From: Nostocoides_A vanveenii
GTDB lineage: Bacteria > Actinomycetota > Actinomycetes > Actinomycetales > Dermatophilaceae
Length of the DNA: 64,000 nt
Assembly (NCBI RefSeq): GCF_039531165.1
Contig: NZ_BAAAPN010000034.1
Coordinates: 124,001 to 188,000 of the forward strand
Direction: 5' to 3'
Positions 1-8,901 of the stretch are shown here, in pieces. The notes under the pieces were generated by a model. The model saw only the letters and a list, made by a program, of their open reading frames with translations. It did not search any database and was not told the DNA's origin. The position numbers and the translations under genes are program-made. Position 1 is the first letter of the stretch; each line of letters begins with the position of its first letter.

Positions 1-1
1 G

Positions 2-523
2 AACGCCATCGGCACGCTCTATTTGCTCTACTTCCTCACCGATGTGGTCCGCGTCGACGACCCCGAAGGGCACGTCTTCATCCTGGTGTTGATCTATGCG
101 GGCGCCCTGTGCCTGACCGCGGTCGTGTCCGGGATCGCGTCGGACCGGCTGGGCAAGCGCAAGATCTTCGTCATCGTCGCGGGCGTGGTGATGACGGCGG
201 CCTGCCTCGTCCTCGCCTTCCGGCCGACCTGGCCGGGCGCGGTGGGTGCGGCGGTGCTGCTCGGGCTGGGCTTCGGGGTCTATGCCGCCGTCGATTTCGC
301 ACTCATCACCGAGGTGCTGCCGGCGGCTGCTGACCGGGCGCGAGATCTCGGGGTCATCAATATCGCCAACGCCCTGCCGCAGGTGCTGGCGCCCGTTATC
401 GCGGCTCCGGTCCTCGCCCTCTTCGCCACCCGGGCAACGGGCTATCGTGCCCTCTATGTCGTCGCCGCCGTGGTCGGGCTGGTCGGCGCGCTACTGGTCC
501 GCCGGATCCGGTCGGTCTCGTGA
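2..523 (+). CDS. MFS transporter, C-terminal half (partial, cut by window start)
   Basis: The visible 173 residues are the C-terminal half of a major facilitator superfamily permease: about six hydrophobic segments with a motif-A-like loop (GIASDRLGKRK) near residue 52, as found between TM8 and TM9. The start lies outside the window. It ends 27 bp before a GH1 beta-glucosidase on the same strand, so uptake of a glycoside that the enzyme then hydrolyses is a reasonable inference (the GPH sugar-symporter group would fit). The substrate cannot be read from the sequence. Confidence 0.8.
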   Translation, partial: NAIGTLYLLYFLTDVVRVDDPEGHVFILVLIYAGALCLTAVVSGIASDRLGKRKIFVIVAGVVMTAACLVLAFRPTWPGAVGAAVLLGLGFGVYAAVDFALITEVLPAAADRARDLGVINIANALPQVLAPVIAAPVLALFATRATGYRALYVVAAVVGLVGALLVRRIRSVS

Positions 524-550
524 TGAACGCCTGTGACGAAAGGTCGTGCC

Positions 551-1891
551 ATGTCCCTGCCTGCTGACTTCCTCTTCGGCGTTTCGACGGCGAGCTATCA
601 GATCGAGGGGGCCGTCGATGCGGAAGGCCGCGGGCGCAGCGTGTGGGACGACTTCTGCGACCGGCCGGGAGTGATCGTCGACGGCTCTTCCGGGGCCGTC
701 GCGTGCGACAGCTATCACCGGTATGCCGAAGATGTGGAGTTGATGGCGCAGCTGGGCGCCGCGGCCTACCGCTTCTCGGTGTCGTGGTCGCGCGTGCTGC
801 CACAGGGGCGTGGCCCGATCAACCAGGCCGGCCTGGACTACTATGACAGGTTGGTGGATGCGTTGTGCGCCGAGGGAATCAAGCCCGCGGCCACACTCTT
901 CCACTGGGACCTGCCCTCGACCTTGGAGGCCGAGGGCGGGTGGCTGTCGCGCTCGACGGCCGAGGCCTTCGGGACGTATGCCGGCGTGCTCGCCGACCGG
1001 CTCGGCGACCGAGTCGCGATGTGGATGCCGGTCAACGAGCCGGTCGTCCACGCCAACCTCGGCTATGCCCTCGGCCTCCACGCACCCGGTCGCGCCTTGG
1101 GGATGGGCGCGCTGCCGGTCTATCACCACCTGATGCTGGGGCACGGACTTGCCGTTGCGGCACTGCGGGCCGCGGGGGTTGCGGCGGTGGGCTGCGCCAA
1201 TAACCACACGCCGGTCTGGGTGGCGTCCGACGCCGACGCCGACCAGGCGGCCGCGGGGCTCTACGACACCCTGCACAACCGGATGTTCGCCGACCCGATC
1301 CTGCTCGGGTCCTATCCGGCGCCCTTCGCCGAATTGGTGCCCGGTCCGGTCGCGGACGACCTGCAACTGATCGGTGCGCCGCTGGACTTCTACGGCTTCA
1401 ACTATTACAACCCGACCCTCGTCGGCGCTCCGGGCACGGGCGACGACACCTATGGCGCCGCCGGTGGGCTGCCCTTCTCCATGCATCAGATCGAGGGCTA
1501 CCCGGTCACCGACTTCGGGTGGCCGGTGGTGCCTGCCGGCCTGACGGAGGTGCTCGTCCAGATGAAGGAGCGCTACCCGGACATCCCGCCGATCCACATC
1601 ACCGAGAACGGCTGCGCCTACGGAGCGGCGCCGGATGCCGACGGCGTGGCGGCCGACCCGGGGCGGATCGACTATCTGAGCAGCCACCTGGGCGCGGTCG
1701 CCGATGCGCGGGCGCAGGGGGTCGACGTCGCGGGCTATTTCTGCTGGTCGCTGCTGGACAACTTCGAGTGGGCCGAGGGCTACACCAAGCGCTTCGGCCT
1801 GGTGCACATCGACTTCGACACCCTGGCGCGCACCCCGCGGACGTCCTTCGACTGGTACGCCGACTTCATCCGCCGCACCCGCACCGATTAG
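551..1891 (+). CDS. GH1 family beta-glucosidase
   Basis: A 446-residue family 1 glycoside hydrolase, a retaining enzyme that cleaves beta-glucosides or beta-galactosides in the cytoplasm; the length is normal. It opens with the family signature FLFGVSTASYQIEG. The acid/base Glu163 lies in the NEP motif and the nucleophile Glu352 in ITENG; TLFHWDLP and the C-terminal FCWSLLDNFEW are also present. I chose ATG 551, preceded by GAAAGG, over an upstream GTG at 533. It is probably co-transcribed with the upstream MFS gene. Its TAG stop overlaps the TAA stop of the convergent maoC remnant. Confidence 0.95.
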   Translation: MSLPADFLFGVSTASYQIEGAVDAEGRGRSVWDDFCDRPGVIVDGSSGAVACDSYHRYAEDVELMAQLGAAAYRFSVSWSRVLPQGRGPINQAGLDYYDRLVDALCAEGIKPAATLFHWDLPSTLEAEGGWLSRSTAEAFGTYAGVLADRLGDRVAMWMPVNEPVVHANLGYALGLHAPGRALGMGALPVYHHLMLGHGLAVAALRAAGVAAVGCANNHTPVWVASDADADQAAAGLYDTLHNRMFADPILLGSYPAPFAELVPGPVADDLQLIGAPLDFYGFNYYNPTLVGAPGTGDDTYGAAGGLPFSMHQIEGYPVTDFGWPVVPAGLTEVLVQMKERYPDIPPIHITENGCAYGAAPDADGVAADPGRIDYLSSHLGAVADARAQGVDVAGYFCWSLLDNFEWAEGYTKRFGLVHIDFDTLARTPRTSFDWYADFIRRTRTD

Positions 1892-2742
1892 GGAACAGCC
1901 GTCAGCACGAGGTGCACGCGCCGCCCGTCTGGGCGTCCCGAGACGAGGGCTGCAACCGTGCGATCCGGGTCATGGCGGGCGACCATGCCGACCGTGCCGG
2001 GCAAGAGGATCGGCTTGTGGAAATCGACCCGGCTCGACCCTGCGTAGGCGGCGGGGCGGCCCAGGGCGGCGAGAACGCGGGCATACGACCACATCCCGTG
2101 CGCAATGGCGCGGGGGAACCCGAGCAGGCGCGCCGTGGGCGCGCTCAGGTGGATCGGATTCGCGTCCCCACTCACCGCGGCATACCGGCGACCGAGGTCG
2201 GCGGGCAGCCGCCACTGCGTTGCCGGTATGCCGTCCGGTGCGGCCGGCCCGCTGTCATAGCGCGCGCGGGGCTCGCCGCCCCCGCGGGCGAGATAGGTGC
2301 TGACCCCCTCCCAAAACCGTTCTCCCGCAACCACGACCGTCGTCTCGATGTCGACGACCCGCCCCTTGGGATGCGCGCGCAGATGGGCGCGCGGACGCTG
2401 ATTTCGAGGGTCTCGTCGGCGCCGAGCGCGCGATGTGCGGTGATCGTGTCGGTCAGGTGGACCAGGCCGAGGACCGGCAGCGGAAACGCGGGGTCGGCCA
2501 GGAGGGTGACTTGGAGGGGGAAGCCGAGGAGGTGCGGAAAGGTCTGCGGCAGAAGGTCGTTCATCGGGAATTCGCACTGTCGCTGATAACGCGCGAGGCG
2601 CTCGCGATCGACCGCGACGTCATCGACGCGAAGGGCCTGCTCGGGCAGGGCGACCGGTCCCCGGCGACGTCGCACGGTGCGGCCGCAGCATTGTGGCACC
2701 GAGGCTCGGGAGGCTCTCGAGCCGCCGGGTCTGCACAGGCAT
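1888..2742 (-). pseudogene. MaoC-like (R)-hydratase, frameshifted (htdX-like)
   Basis: The third gene of a maoC-fabG4-thiolase operon, resembling mycobacterial htdX. A hotdog-fold hydratase would hydrate enoyl-CoA/ACP to the (R)-3-hydroxyacyl form. The MaoC motif with GDANPIHL is readable near the C-terminus, but the protein is spread over frames. Breaks are visible near 2678, after LPSLGATMLRPH, and near 2385, between ISVRAPI and RAHPKGRVVDIE. ATG 2742 lies one base after the fabG4 stop. Ends in overlap with the GH1 stop. Called pseudogene because the same operon has frameshifts throughout; local sequencing error is the alternative. Confidence 0.75.
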
Positions 2743-2743
2743 G

Positions 2744-4024
2744 TCAGGCACCGAGCAGGCCCTGTCCGCACACGCGCACGACATTGCCCGTCATCCCGGC
2801 ATTGGCCGGCCAGGCCAGCCACCCGATCGTTTCGGCGACGTCGATGGGCAGTCCGCCCTGGGCAAGGGAGTTCAGGCGGCGCCCGATCTCGCGGGTGGCC
2901 AGGGGAATCTTCGCGGTCATCTCGGTCTCGATGAAGCCCGGGGCCAACGGCATTGACGGTGATTCCGCGGGCGCGCACGTTCTCCGAACTGCCGAGGGCC
3001 TCGATCAGTCCGATCACGCCGGCCTTGGACGCGGCGTCGTTCGTCTGCCCGCGATTGCCGGCGATGCCTGCGACCGAGGAGACACAGAAAATCCGTCCTC
3101 CCTTACGGATTCCGTTGTCGGACAATAGGTTTTCGTTCATCCGCAGGACTGAGAGCAGGTGACGTCAAGCACCGAGCACCACCGATCGGCGTCGGTGTTG
3201 GCGAGCAACTTATCCCTTGTGATGCCCGCTTTGCGCACGACGACGTCCAGCCCGCCATGGCGCACGTCGCGTGCTCGAGGATGCGACCGCCGGCATCCGC
3301 GGAAGTGACGTCGACATGTTGGGCCGAGCCGCCGATGTCATTGGCCACCCGTGCCAGGGCATCTCCGGCGCTCGCCATATCCACGCACACGACCGGGGCG
3401 CCGTCGCGGGCCAGGACGCGCGCGACCTGTGCGCCGATCCCCCGCGCCGCTCCGGTCACGACCGCCACCTGCTCGGCGAGCGGGCACTCCCAGTCGACCT
3501 GCCCACTGGTGGGTGCCGGCGGCGCGCCGACCTCGACGACCTGGCCATCGACATACGCCGATCGGCCGGAGAGGAAGAACCGCAGCGGTGCGGCAAGATC
3601 GGCGACACCGGCGTCGGCGACATAGATGAGGTTTGCCGTTCCGCCGGAACGCACTTCTTTAGCCACCGACCGCACGATGCCGGTCAGCGCCGCACGTGCC
3701 GCCGCTTGTCCCGGCTCGCCGCCCGCCAACGGTGGGCGTCCGATGAGCAGGACGCGGGCGTGGCGAGCTCGGTCAGGTCGAGCAACACCGCGGAGACTGA
3801 GGTCGACACCTGCCTGGCAACGGGAATGTCCCACTCTCCCCCCAGCAACTTCCGGACTTCCTCGGCCAGTGAGGCGAAGCCGTGCCCGTCCACCAACTCC
3901 GCACCCGGTGTCAGCAGGGCACCGGGCCGGTGCCGCCGGAGCACCGCGGGCGTGGCAGGCCCAACGCGCCCGCAAGCTTGGCGCCGATCCCGGAGTCGAC
4001 GAAGGTCGAATAGCTGTCCGTCAT
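2744..4024 (-). pseudogene. fabG4: FabG4-type 3-oxoacyl reductase, multiply frameshifted
   Basis: Remnant of a long (about 425 aa) short-chain dehydrogenase of the FabG4 type: an N-terminal flavodoxin-like domain followed by an NAD(P)-binding reductase domain. The reading frame starts at ATG 4024 (MTDSYSTFVDSG) and must shift near 3945, 3758, 3255, 3160 and 2947 to follow the family. TGAARGIG is intact, but the NAG motif reads KAG, and the catalytic YxxxK reads DAASK, so the active-site Tyr is Asp. Point loss of catalytic residues on top of frameshifts argues for real decay. ATG 4024 follows the thiolase stop by one base. Confidence 0.8.
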
Positions 4025-4025
4025 C

Positions 4026-5314
4026 TCAGGCTGCCTCGAGGATCATCAGCACACCTTGGCCACCCGCCGGCGCAGATCGAAATCAATTCCCGCGCCCCGG
4101 TTCCCCTCTCGTGCAGCATCTTTGCCAGTGACGCGACGATTCGGCCGCCAGTCGCGGCGAACGGGTGCCCGGCCGCGAGGGATGAGCCCTTGACATTCAG
4201 GAGCCTGCTGTCGAGCGCCCCGATCGGCGCATCCAGGCCCAGTCGGGCCCGGCAGAATTCGGCGGACTCCCAGGCCGCGAGCGTGGTGAGGACGGTGGCG
4301 GCGAAGGCCTCGTGGATCTCGACGAGCGCGAAGTCCTGCAGTCGCATCCCCGTGCGCCAGCAGTCTCGGCAGGGCGAAAACCGGGGCGGTGAGTAGTCCG
4401 TCGCGCCCCGTGACGAAGTCAACGGCGGCGGTCTCGCCGTCCACGACATACGCCAGTGGCCGCAGACCCCGGTCCTGCGCCCATCGATCAGTGGCGAGCA
4501 GGACGGTCGATGCGCCGTCGGTCATTGGGGTCGAGTTCCCGGCCGTCAAGGTGGCGCGATCACCCTTGCCGAAGGCCGGTCGAAGTGTCGCGAGCTTCTC
4601 GGGGGTGGAGTCCGGCCGCAGGTTCTGATCGCGGCTCAGCCCGAGGTAGGGCGTGATCAGATCGTCGAAGAACCCGCGCTCGTAGGCCGCAGCCAGCCGC
4701 TGGTGGCTCGCGGCGGCCAGGGCGTCCTGGTCCTCCCGGCCGATGCCCCACTCGCGTGCCGTGATCGCCATGTGCTCGCCCATGGACAGGCCGGTGCGCG
4801 GCTCGCCATTGGTCGGCGTTGCGATGCTCAGGTGTGTCGGTCGGATGCCGGCGAGGGCCTTCGCCTTGGCAGCGGTACTGCGGCCCGCTGCGGCGCGAAA
4901 CAGACTGCGTCGCAGCGGCTCACTGACCGTGACCGGGGCATCGGAGGCCGACTCCACGCCCCCGCTGACCCCGGCGTCGATCTGGCCCAGGGCGATCTTG
5001 TTGGCCAGCAGCATCGTCGCCTGCAGGCCTGTCCCGCACGCCTGTTGCACATCGTATGCCGGCGTGGTCGCCGCCAGCGCCGAACTCAGGACCGCCTCGC
5101 GGGTCAGGCTGAGATCGCGGGAGTGTCTGACGACCGCGCCGGCGACCACCTCACCCAATCGCTCACCGGCCAGCCCGAACCGGGCGACCAGGCCGTCGAG
5201 AGCGGCGGTGAGCATGTCCTGGTTGGTGGCCTCGGGATAGGGGCCGAATTGCCGGGCGAACGGAATGCGGTTGCCGCCGAGCACGGCGGCCCGCTGCGGG
5301 GGTCCTGGGGGCAT
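4026..5314 (-). pseudogene. Acetyl-CoA acyltransferase (FadA2/FadI-like thiolase), frameshifted
   Basis: First gene of the broken operon; matches the order thiolase-fabG4-maoC known around mycobacterial fadA2-fabG4-htdX. A thiolase cleaves 3-ketoacyl-CoA. The N-terminal part is intact: RIPFARQFGPY, the active-site Cys in QQACGTGLQA, and a GNSTPMTDGA loop. A shift is needed near 4355 to reach EIHEAFAA and the GHPFAATGGR His motif, and another near 4070 to reach the end (QGVLMILEAA). Start ATG 5314 has GAGGT upstream. Most of the chain is readable in one frame, so this is the least damaged of the three genes. Confidence 0.75.
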
Positions 5315-5410
5315 GACGACCTCGAACGGCGAGTATCGGACAGGTTGTCGATCGCGACTATGTCCACGCCGCCAACAAACACCTGCCTACGCTTGGTAAC
5401 GTTCCGTCGT

Positions 5411-6064
5411 GTGAGTGATCCCACCCCGCCGCGGGTCGACGGTCGCAGCCGCCGCTGGGAGGCTCCGCGCAAGGCGCGCCGCGCCGAATTGATCGAGATG
5501 GCCATCGAGGCGATCCGCCGTCACGGCACCGATCTGGGCATGGATGCCTTTGCGGCGGAGGCGGGGACGTCCAAGACGGTGCTCTACCGATACTTCGGCG
5601 ACCGGGCCGGGCTGCATGAGGCGATCGTCGACCGGATCGAGGAGTTGCTGATCGGCGAGGTGGGCCAGACCCTTGCCACTGTCGACGGCGATCCGCATCC
5701 CCGTGAAGTCATCCGCGCGGCCGTTGCCGCGTTCGTGAGCTTCGTCGAGCGGGACGCGAACCTCTATCACTTCCTCACGCGCGCACCCTCGATGCCCCGC
5801 GCGGTCCTCGGCCCGGGACGTGTGTCGAAATCTGTTGCCGCACAGACTCGTTTCTTGCTGGAGCGAGCCAAGGCGGTTGCCGACATGCCCGCGGGGACGC
5901 TGGATCTCTGGGCTGCGGCAACGGTCGGGCTGGTCCGCACCGGAGTGCTGGCCTGGTTGCACAGCGAGCCGAAGCTCCCTGCCGAAGACGTGGTCGACGC
6001 CTTGACGGAGTTGGCCTGGCACGGCACGTCCACGGCTTTCCGGCGCGGACGCGCTCAGGGTTGA
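5411..6064 (+). CDS. TetR family transcriptional regulator
   Basis: A 217-residue TetR-type repressor: N-terminal three-helix DNA-binding domain (RAELIEMAIEAIRRHG, then DAFAAEAGTSKTVLYRYFGD as recognition helix) and an all-helical ligand domain. It is divergent from the decayed thiolase-fabG4-maoC operon with about 96 bp between, so it probably controlled that operon in response to an acyl-CoA-type ligand (inference). Start GTG 5411 is chosen because the family usually begins shortly before the HTH; ATG 5363 is an alternative. The gene itself looks intact although its presumed target operon is broken. Confidence 0.85.
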   Translation: MSDPTPPRVDGRSRRWEAPRKARRAELIEMAIEAIRRHGTDLGMDAFAAEAGTSKTVLYRYFGDRAGLHEAIVDRIEELLIGEVGQTLATVDGDPHPREVIRAAVAAFVSFVERDANLYHFLTRAPSMPRAVLGPGRVSKSVAAQTRFLLERAKAVADMPAGTLDLWAAATVGLVRTGVLAWLHSEPKLPAEDVVDALTELAWHGTSTAFRRGRAQG

Positions 6065-6415
6065 TCAGTCCACGAGGTCGAAACGGTCCTCGATGGTGAT
6101 CATGCCGGGCGTCCGGACGTCGGCGTAGACCCCCGCGCAATTGCCGGCGGTGCGTGTGATCGCGAGCGTGGCGCTGCCGACCGCCACGGTGCGCCCCACC
6201 AACTCGGCGAGACGATCGGTCGGGATGTCGATGACGAGGTTCGCCCGTGTGGTCGCGGCCTCGGGCAGGCCCACGAGATGCACGGCCGCCTTCTTGCGGC
6301 GATCGCCGGCAAGGCCGTCGATCTCGACCACGGCATTGGCGAGTTCCACGCCCGGCTCGTCCTTGACCGGGTGGATGCGGATGGCGACGACGCGCGGGTC
6401 GGCGAGCACGGTCAT
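6065..6415 (-). CDS. MOSC domain protein
   Basis: A 116-residue stand-alone MOSC domain, the fold shared with the C-terminus of molybdenum-cofactor sulfurase. It carries the signature GLAGDRRKKAAVHLV and a conserved Cys in GNCAGVY, the proposed sulfur carrier. Such single-domain proteins are assigned by family to sulfur or Moco-related chemistry, including YiiM-like detoxification; the exact substrate is unknown. It lies 8 bp downstream of the DedA gene on the same strand and is likely co-transcribed. It ends directly next to the convergent TetR stop. Confidence 0.8.
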   Translation of the reverse strand: MTVLADPRVVAIRIHPVKDEPGVELANAVVEIDGLAGDRRKKAAVHLVGLPEAATTRANLVIDIPTDRLAELVGRTVAVGSATLAITRTAGNCAGVYADVRTPGMITIEDRFDLVD

Positions 6416-6423
6416 ACGAGCAC

Positions 6424-7035
6424 TCACTCCGCGGCTGCGGTGCGCTCGCGCCGGAAGTGCCAGAGGACCAGGCCGACGACCACGACGGCCGCGACGACGA
6501 TCGCGGTGCCGCGCCCGAGTTGGTGCGCGACCTTCTCGTAGCTCGCCCCGGCGAGATAGCCGGCTACGACAACCGTTGTGCCCCAGGCGATTCCGCCAGT
6601 TGCATTCCAGATCGCGAACTTCGGGTAATGCATCCGGGCGGCACCGGCGAGGGCCGGCATCATCGCCCGGAAGAAGGCCGTCCACCGGCCCAGGAAGACC
6701 GCGGCGCCGCCGCGCCGGCGCAGGAAGCTCTGGGCGCCCTCGACGCGGTGCGCGTGCTTGGCGAGCCGGCCGTGGCTGAGCAGGCGCGGACCGAAGTGCT
6801 TGCCGACCTCGAACCCCACGGTGTCGCCGATGATCGCGGCGGCCACGACGACGAGGATCATCCACACCAAGGACGTATGCCCGTAGTGCGCCGACACGCC
6901 ACCGAGGATCGCGGCGGTCTCTCCCGGGAGAATGAAGCCGACGAAGAGGGCGTCCTCTGCGAAGACAATCAGGGCCGTGATCAGATAGATCAGCCATGCG
7001 GGCTGGTTAAGCACACCGCTGAGGAACCCTTGCAC
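6424..7035 (-). CDS. DedA family membrane protein
   Basis: A 203-residue DedA/SNARE-associated (VTT domain) membrane protein with about five hydrophobic stretches. The family motifs are seen: the re-entrant FILPGETAAILGG near the N-terminus, GDTVGFEVGKHFG, and GRWTAFFRAMMPALAG with its conserved Arg residues. DedA proteins act as phospholipid flippases/transporters supporting membrane homeostasis. GTG 7035 is preferred because it begins directly before the first membrane segment; the frame stays open upstream to 7098. Probably co-transcribed with the MOSC gene. Confidence 0.88.
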   Translation of the reverse strand: MQGFLSGVLNQPAWLIYLITALIVFAEDALFVGFILPGETAAILGGVSAHYGHTSLVWMILVVVAAAIIGDTVGFEVGKHFGPRLLSHGRLAKHAHRVEGAQSFLRRRGGAAVFLGRWTAFFRAMMPALAGAARMHYPKFAIWNATGGIAWGTTVVVAGYLAGASYEKVAHQLGRGTAIVVAAVVVVGLVLWHFRRERTAAAE

Positions 7036-7103
7036 ACCCCTATTGTGCGCGACTGCGCCTGCGCATTGGCTTAGCGCTCCATTTCGCCGCCGCCCCACCC
7101 CGC

Positions 7104-7164
7104 CCCCCGTCGAGAGGCCGGTTCAGCCCCGTCGAGGGGCCGGTTCAGCCCCGTCGAGAGGCCG
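7104..7164. repeat. Intergenic GTCGAG/GGCC repeat cluster (about 3 units)
   Basis: Three direct copies, 24-25 bp apart, of a unit with core GTCGAGAGGCCGGTTCAGCC lie between the DedA gene and tRNA-Val. Members of the same family occur near 15.5, 39.5, 45.9, 50.4 and 62.6 kb, always between genes. Confidence 0.85.
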
Positions 7165-7217
7165 ATTTCTCGTCGCCGCGCCCGGGCGGGTACTCTCACT
7201 TGGCGCTGCGGCGCCAC

Positions 7218-7291
7218 GGACGTGTAGCTCAGTTGGTTAGAGCGTTCGCTTCACACGCGAGAGGTCAGGGGTTCGAGTCCCTTCACGTCCA
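7218..7291 (+). tRNA. tRNA-Val(CAC)
   Basis: A full cloverleaf can be folded: acceptor GGACGTG/CACGTCC, D arm GCTC...GAGC, anticodon stem TTCGC/GCGAG around loop TTCACAC (anticodon CAC, reading GUG), and T loop TTCGAGT. The discriminator is A73; no CCA is encoded. Its 3' end is the first part of a 39-bp tandem repeat. Confidence 0.95.
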
Positions 7292-7417
7292 CCCTCCGGG
7301 CCTCCGCGATGGGGCCCACCTTCACGTCCACCCTCCGGGCGTCCGCGATGGGGCCCACCTTCACGTCCACCCTCCGGGCGTCCGCGATGGGGCCCACCTT
7401 CACGTCCACCCTCCGGA
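7282..7417. repeat. 39-bp tandem repeat seeded by tRNA-Val 3' end
   Basis: Three full units and a 19-bp partial one. Each unit begins TTCACGTCCACC, which in the first copy is the 3' end of tRNA-Val plus downstream bases. Units 2 and 3 are identical; unit 1 differs by one base (GGGCCTCC against GGGCGTCC). Confidence 0.92.
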
Positions 7418-7465
7418 CGCCGCGGATTCCACTCTGGGCGCGCGAAATTTGCCCGCTCGACGGGG

Positions 7466-8053
7466 TCAGAGCGCGAGGGTGTTCTGCAAGAAATACTCGA
7501 CGCCATCGGGCAGGAACCCGGGCACGCCGGAAATCTTCAGCATCGCCCAGATCACCAGCAGCACAAAGGCCATGGTCGCGAGTGCGGCGAGCGCCTGCAG
7601 CCAGAGCGCCTGCGCGCGGACCCACCCGTTCCACGCGCGCAACTTGTCCTTGGCATAGTCGAGCAGCCGCTGCGCCCACTCGAACTCGCTGGCCCAGATC
7701 GCGAGCCCCGCGAAGACGATCACCCAGCCCGGCCCAGGCAGCGGCACCAGTAGCAACCCGCCAACCACGATGACCAGCCCGAGCACCCCGATGAACAGCC
7801 GATAGAGCCGCGCCGTCGCCGGATTCGCACGCAGCCGTCGCCGCCACGCCCAGTCGTCGTCCTCGGCATCGAGCAGGATGCCCCGGTCGTGGCGGGCGAT
7901 CTCGTTCCGGTCCACCGCCGCACCGGCCACCGCTGACCCCCGAGTTCCGCGGCCCCCGGGCACCCGGTCACCAGCCTCGCGTCCGTCCGCCTCGCCCACC
8001 CCCGTCTCGTGCACGTCCTCCCCGTCCATTGCCTGCTCCCCCGCAGCGATCAC
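7466..8053 (-). CDS. PGPGW-motif membrane protein (TIGR02611 family)
   Basis: A 195-residue protein with an acidic, Gly-rich N-terminal region of about 80 residues and two pairs of hydrophobic segments. The family mark PLPGPGWVIVFAG is present between the first pair, followed by WASEFEWAQRLLDYAKDK. The biochemical role of this actinobacterial family is unknown. GTG 8053 overlaps the pabC stop (GTGA), implying translational coupling and membership of a pabB-pabC operon; ATG 8029 is an alternative start. The low-complexity N-terminus is probably cytoplasmic and disordered. Confidence 0.75.
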   Translation of the reverse strand: MIAAGEQAMDGEDVHETGVGEADGREAGDRVPGGRGTRGSAVAGAAVDRNEIARHDRGILLDAEDDDWAWRRRLRANPATARLYRLFIGVLGLVIVVGGLLLVPLPGPGWVIVFAGLAIWASEFEWAQRLLDYAKDKLRAWNGWVRAQALWLQALAALATMAFVLLVIWAMLKISGVPGFLPDGVEYFLQNTLAL

Positions 8054-8901
8054 GGATCGACCTCGGCAGCCGCCCGTTCCGCGAAGATCGCCGCGATCCG
8101 CGCGGTTACCGGTCCGGGCGCGGGCAGAATCCGTTCATCGATCCGTTCCACCCCGTGCACATCGCGCAGACTGGAGGTGATGAATACCTCGTCGCACGTG
8201 CGCAATACCCCCAGCGACAAGGACTCCTCCGCAACCGGTATGCCGGCGTCGCGGCACCACTGAATCGTCAACTCGCGGGTGATCCCGGCCAGTGCGCCCG
8301 AGGACAGCGGCGGGGTACACACCTGCTCTCCAACCACCACGAAGATGTTGCTCCCCGTGCATTCGCACAGGTCACCGCGGGTGTTGGCAAAGACCGCCTC
8401 AATCGCGCCGCGCTCGTGAGCGAAGGCGAGCGCGACGACATTCTCGGCATACGACGTCGTCTTCAGGCCGGCGACGGCGGAGCGCTCGTTGCGCGTCCAC
8501 GGCGTCACGGCAAGGTGTGCCGCGCGGCTGGGGCGCGCCTGCGAGGCGGCGGTGACGACATACGTCAACTCAGTGTCCGTATGCCGATCCGAGCCGAGCG
8601 GCCCCCGTCCGCCGGTCACCGTGAACCGCAGCCGGCCGAAGGCGATCGGTTCGCCGGCGCTCAGGACGGCGTCGATCCCCTTCTGCACGTAGGGCAGATC
8701 CAGCGGCCCCAACCCCAGTCCCGAGGCGCTGCGCTCGAGCCGACGGAAGTGCCGCGTCAACGCAAACGGGACGCCCGCCTCGATCTTGCACGTCTCAAAG
8801 ACGCCGTCGCCAACGGTTACCCCGTGGTCGATCGCCGAGATGGCAGGAGCGGTCGTGTCAACAAGGTCGCCATTGACCCACGCGCGAATCACGCTGTTCA
8901 T
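8050..8901 (-). CDS. pabC: Aminodeoxychorismate lyase (class IV aminotransferase)
   Basis: A 283-residue fold-type IV PLP enzyme. With pabB directly upstream, the likely reaction is 4-amino-4-deoxychorismate to p-aminobenzoate plus pyruvate, for folate synthesis. Seen: HGVTVGDGVFET near residue 26, the PLP Lys147 in GLKTTSYAENV, and CECTGSNIFVV. The closely related branched-chain or D-amino-acid aminotransferases share these motifs; the neighbour decides. ATG 8901 overlaps the pabB stop by four bases (ATGA), and its stop overlaps the next gene's GTG, so the three genes are translationally coupled. Confidence 0.88.
   Translation of the reverse strand: MNSVIRAWVNGDLVDTTAPAISAIDHGVTVGDGVFETCKIEAGVPFALTRHFRRLERSASGLGLGPLDLPYVQKGIDAVLSAGEPIAFGRLRFTVTGGRGPLGSDRHTDTELTYVVTAASQARPSRAAHLAVTPWTRNERSAVAGLKTTSYAENVVALAFAHERGAIEAVFANTRGDLCECTGSNIFVVVGEQVCTPPLSSGALAGITRELTIQWCRDAGIPVAEESLSLGVLRTCDEVFITSSLRDVHGVERIDERILPAPGPVTARIAAIFAERAAAEVDP

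Noticed and set aside
5395..5405. GGTAACGTTCC as a TetR operator
   Set aside because: The arms do not match once aligned (one base missing for symmetry), so I cannot support it as an operator.
7036..7098. DedA N-terminal extension to 7098
   Set aside because: The added residues have no hydrophobic or family character, and the membrane segment begins right after GTG 7035.
7282..7417. CRISPR array
   Set aside because: The units are directly adjacent with no variable spacers, the repeat begins inside a tRNA, and no cas genes are near.
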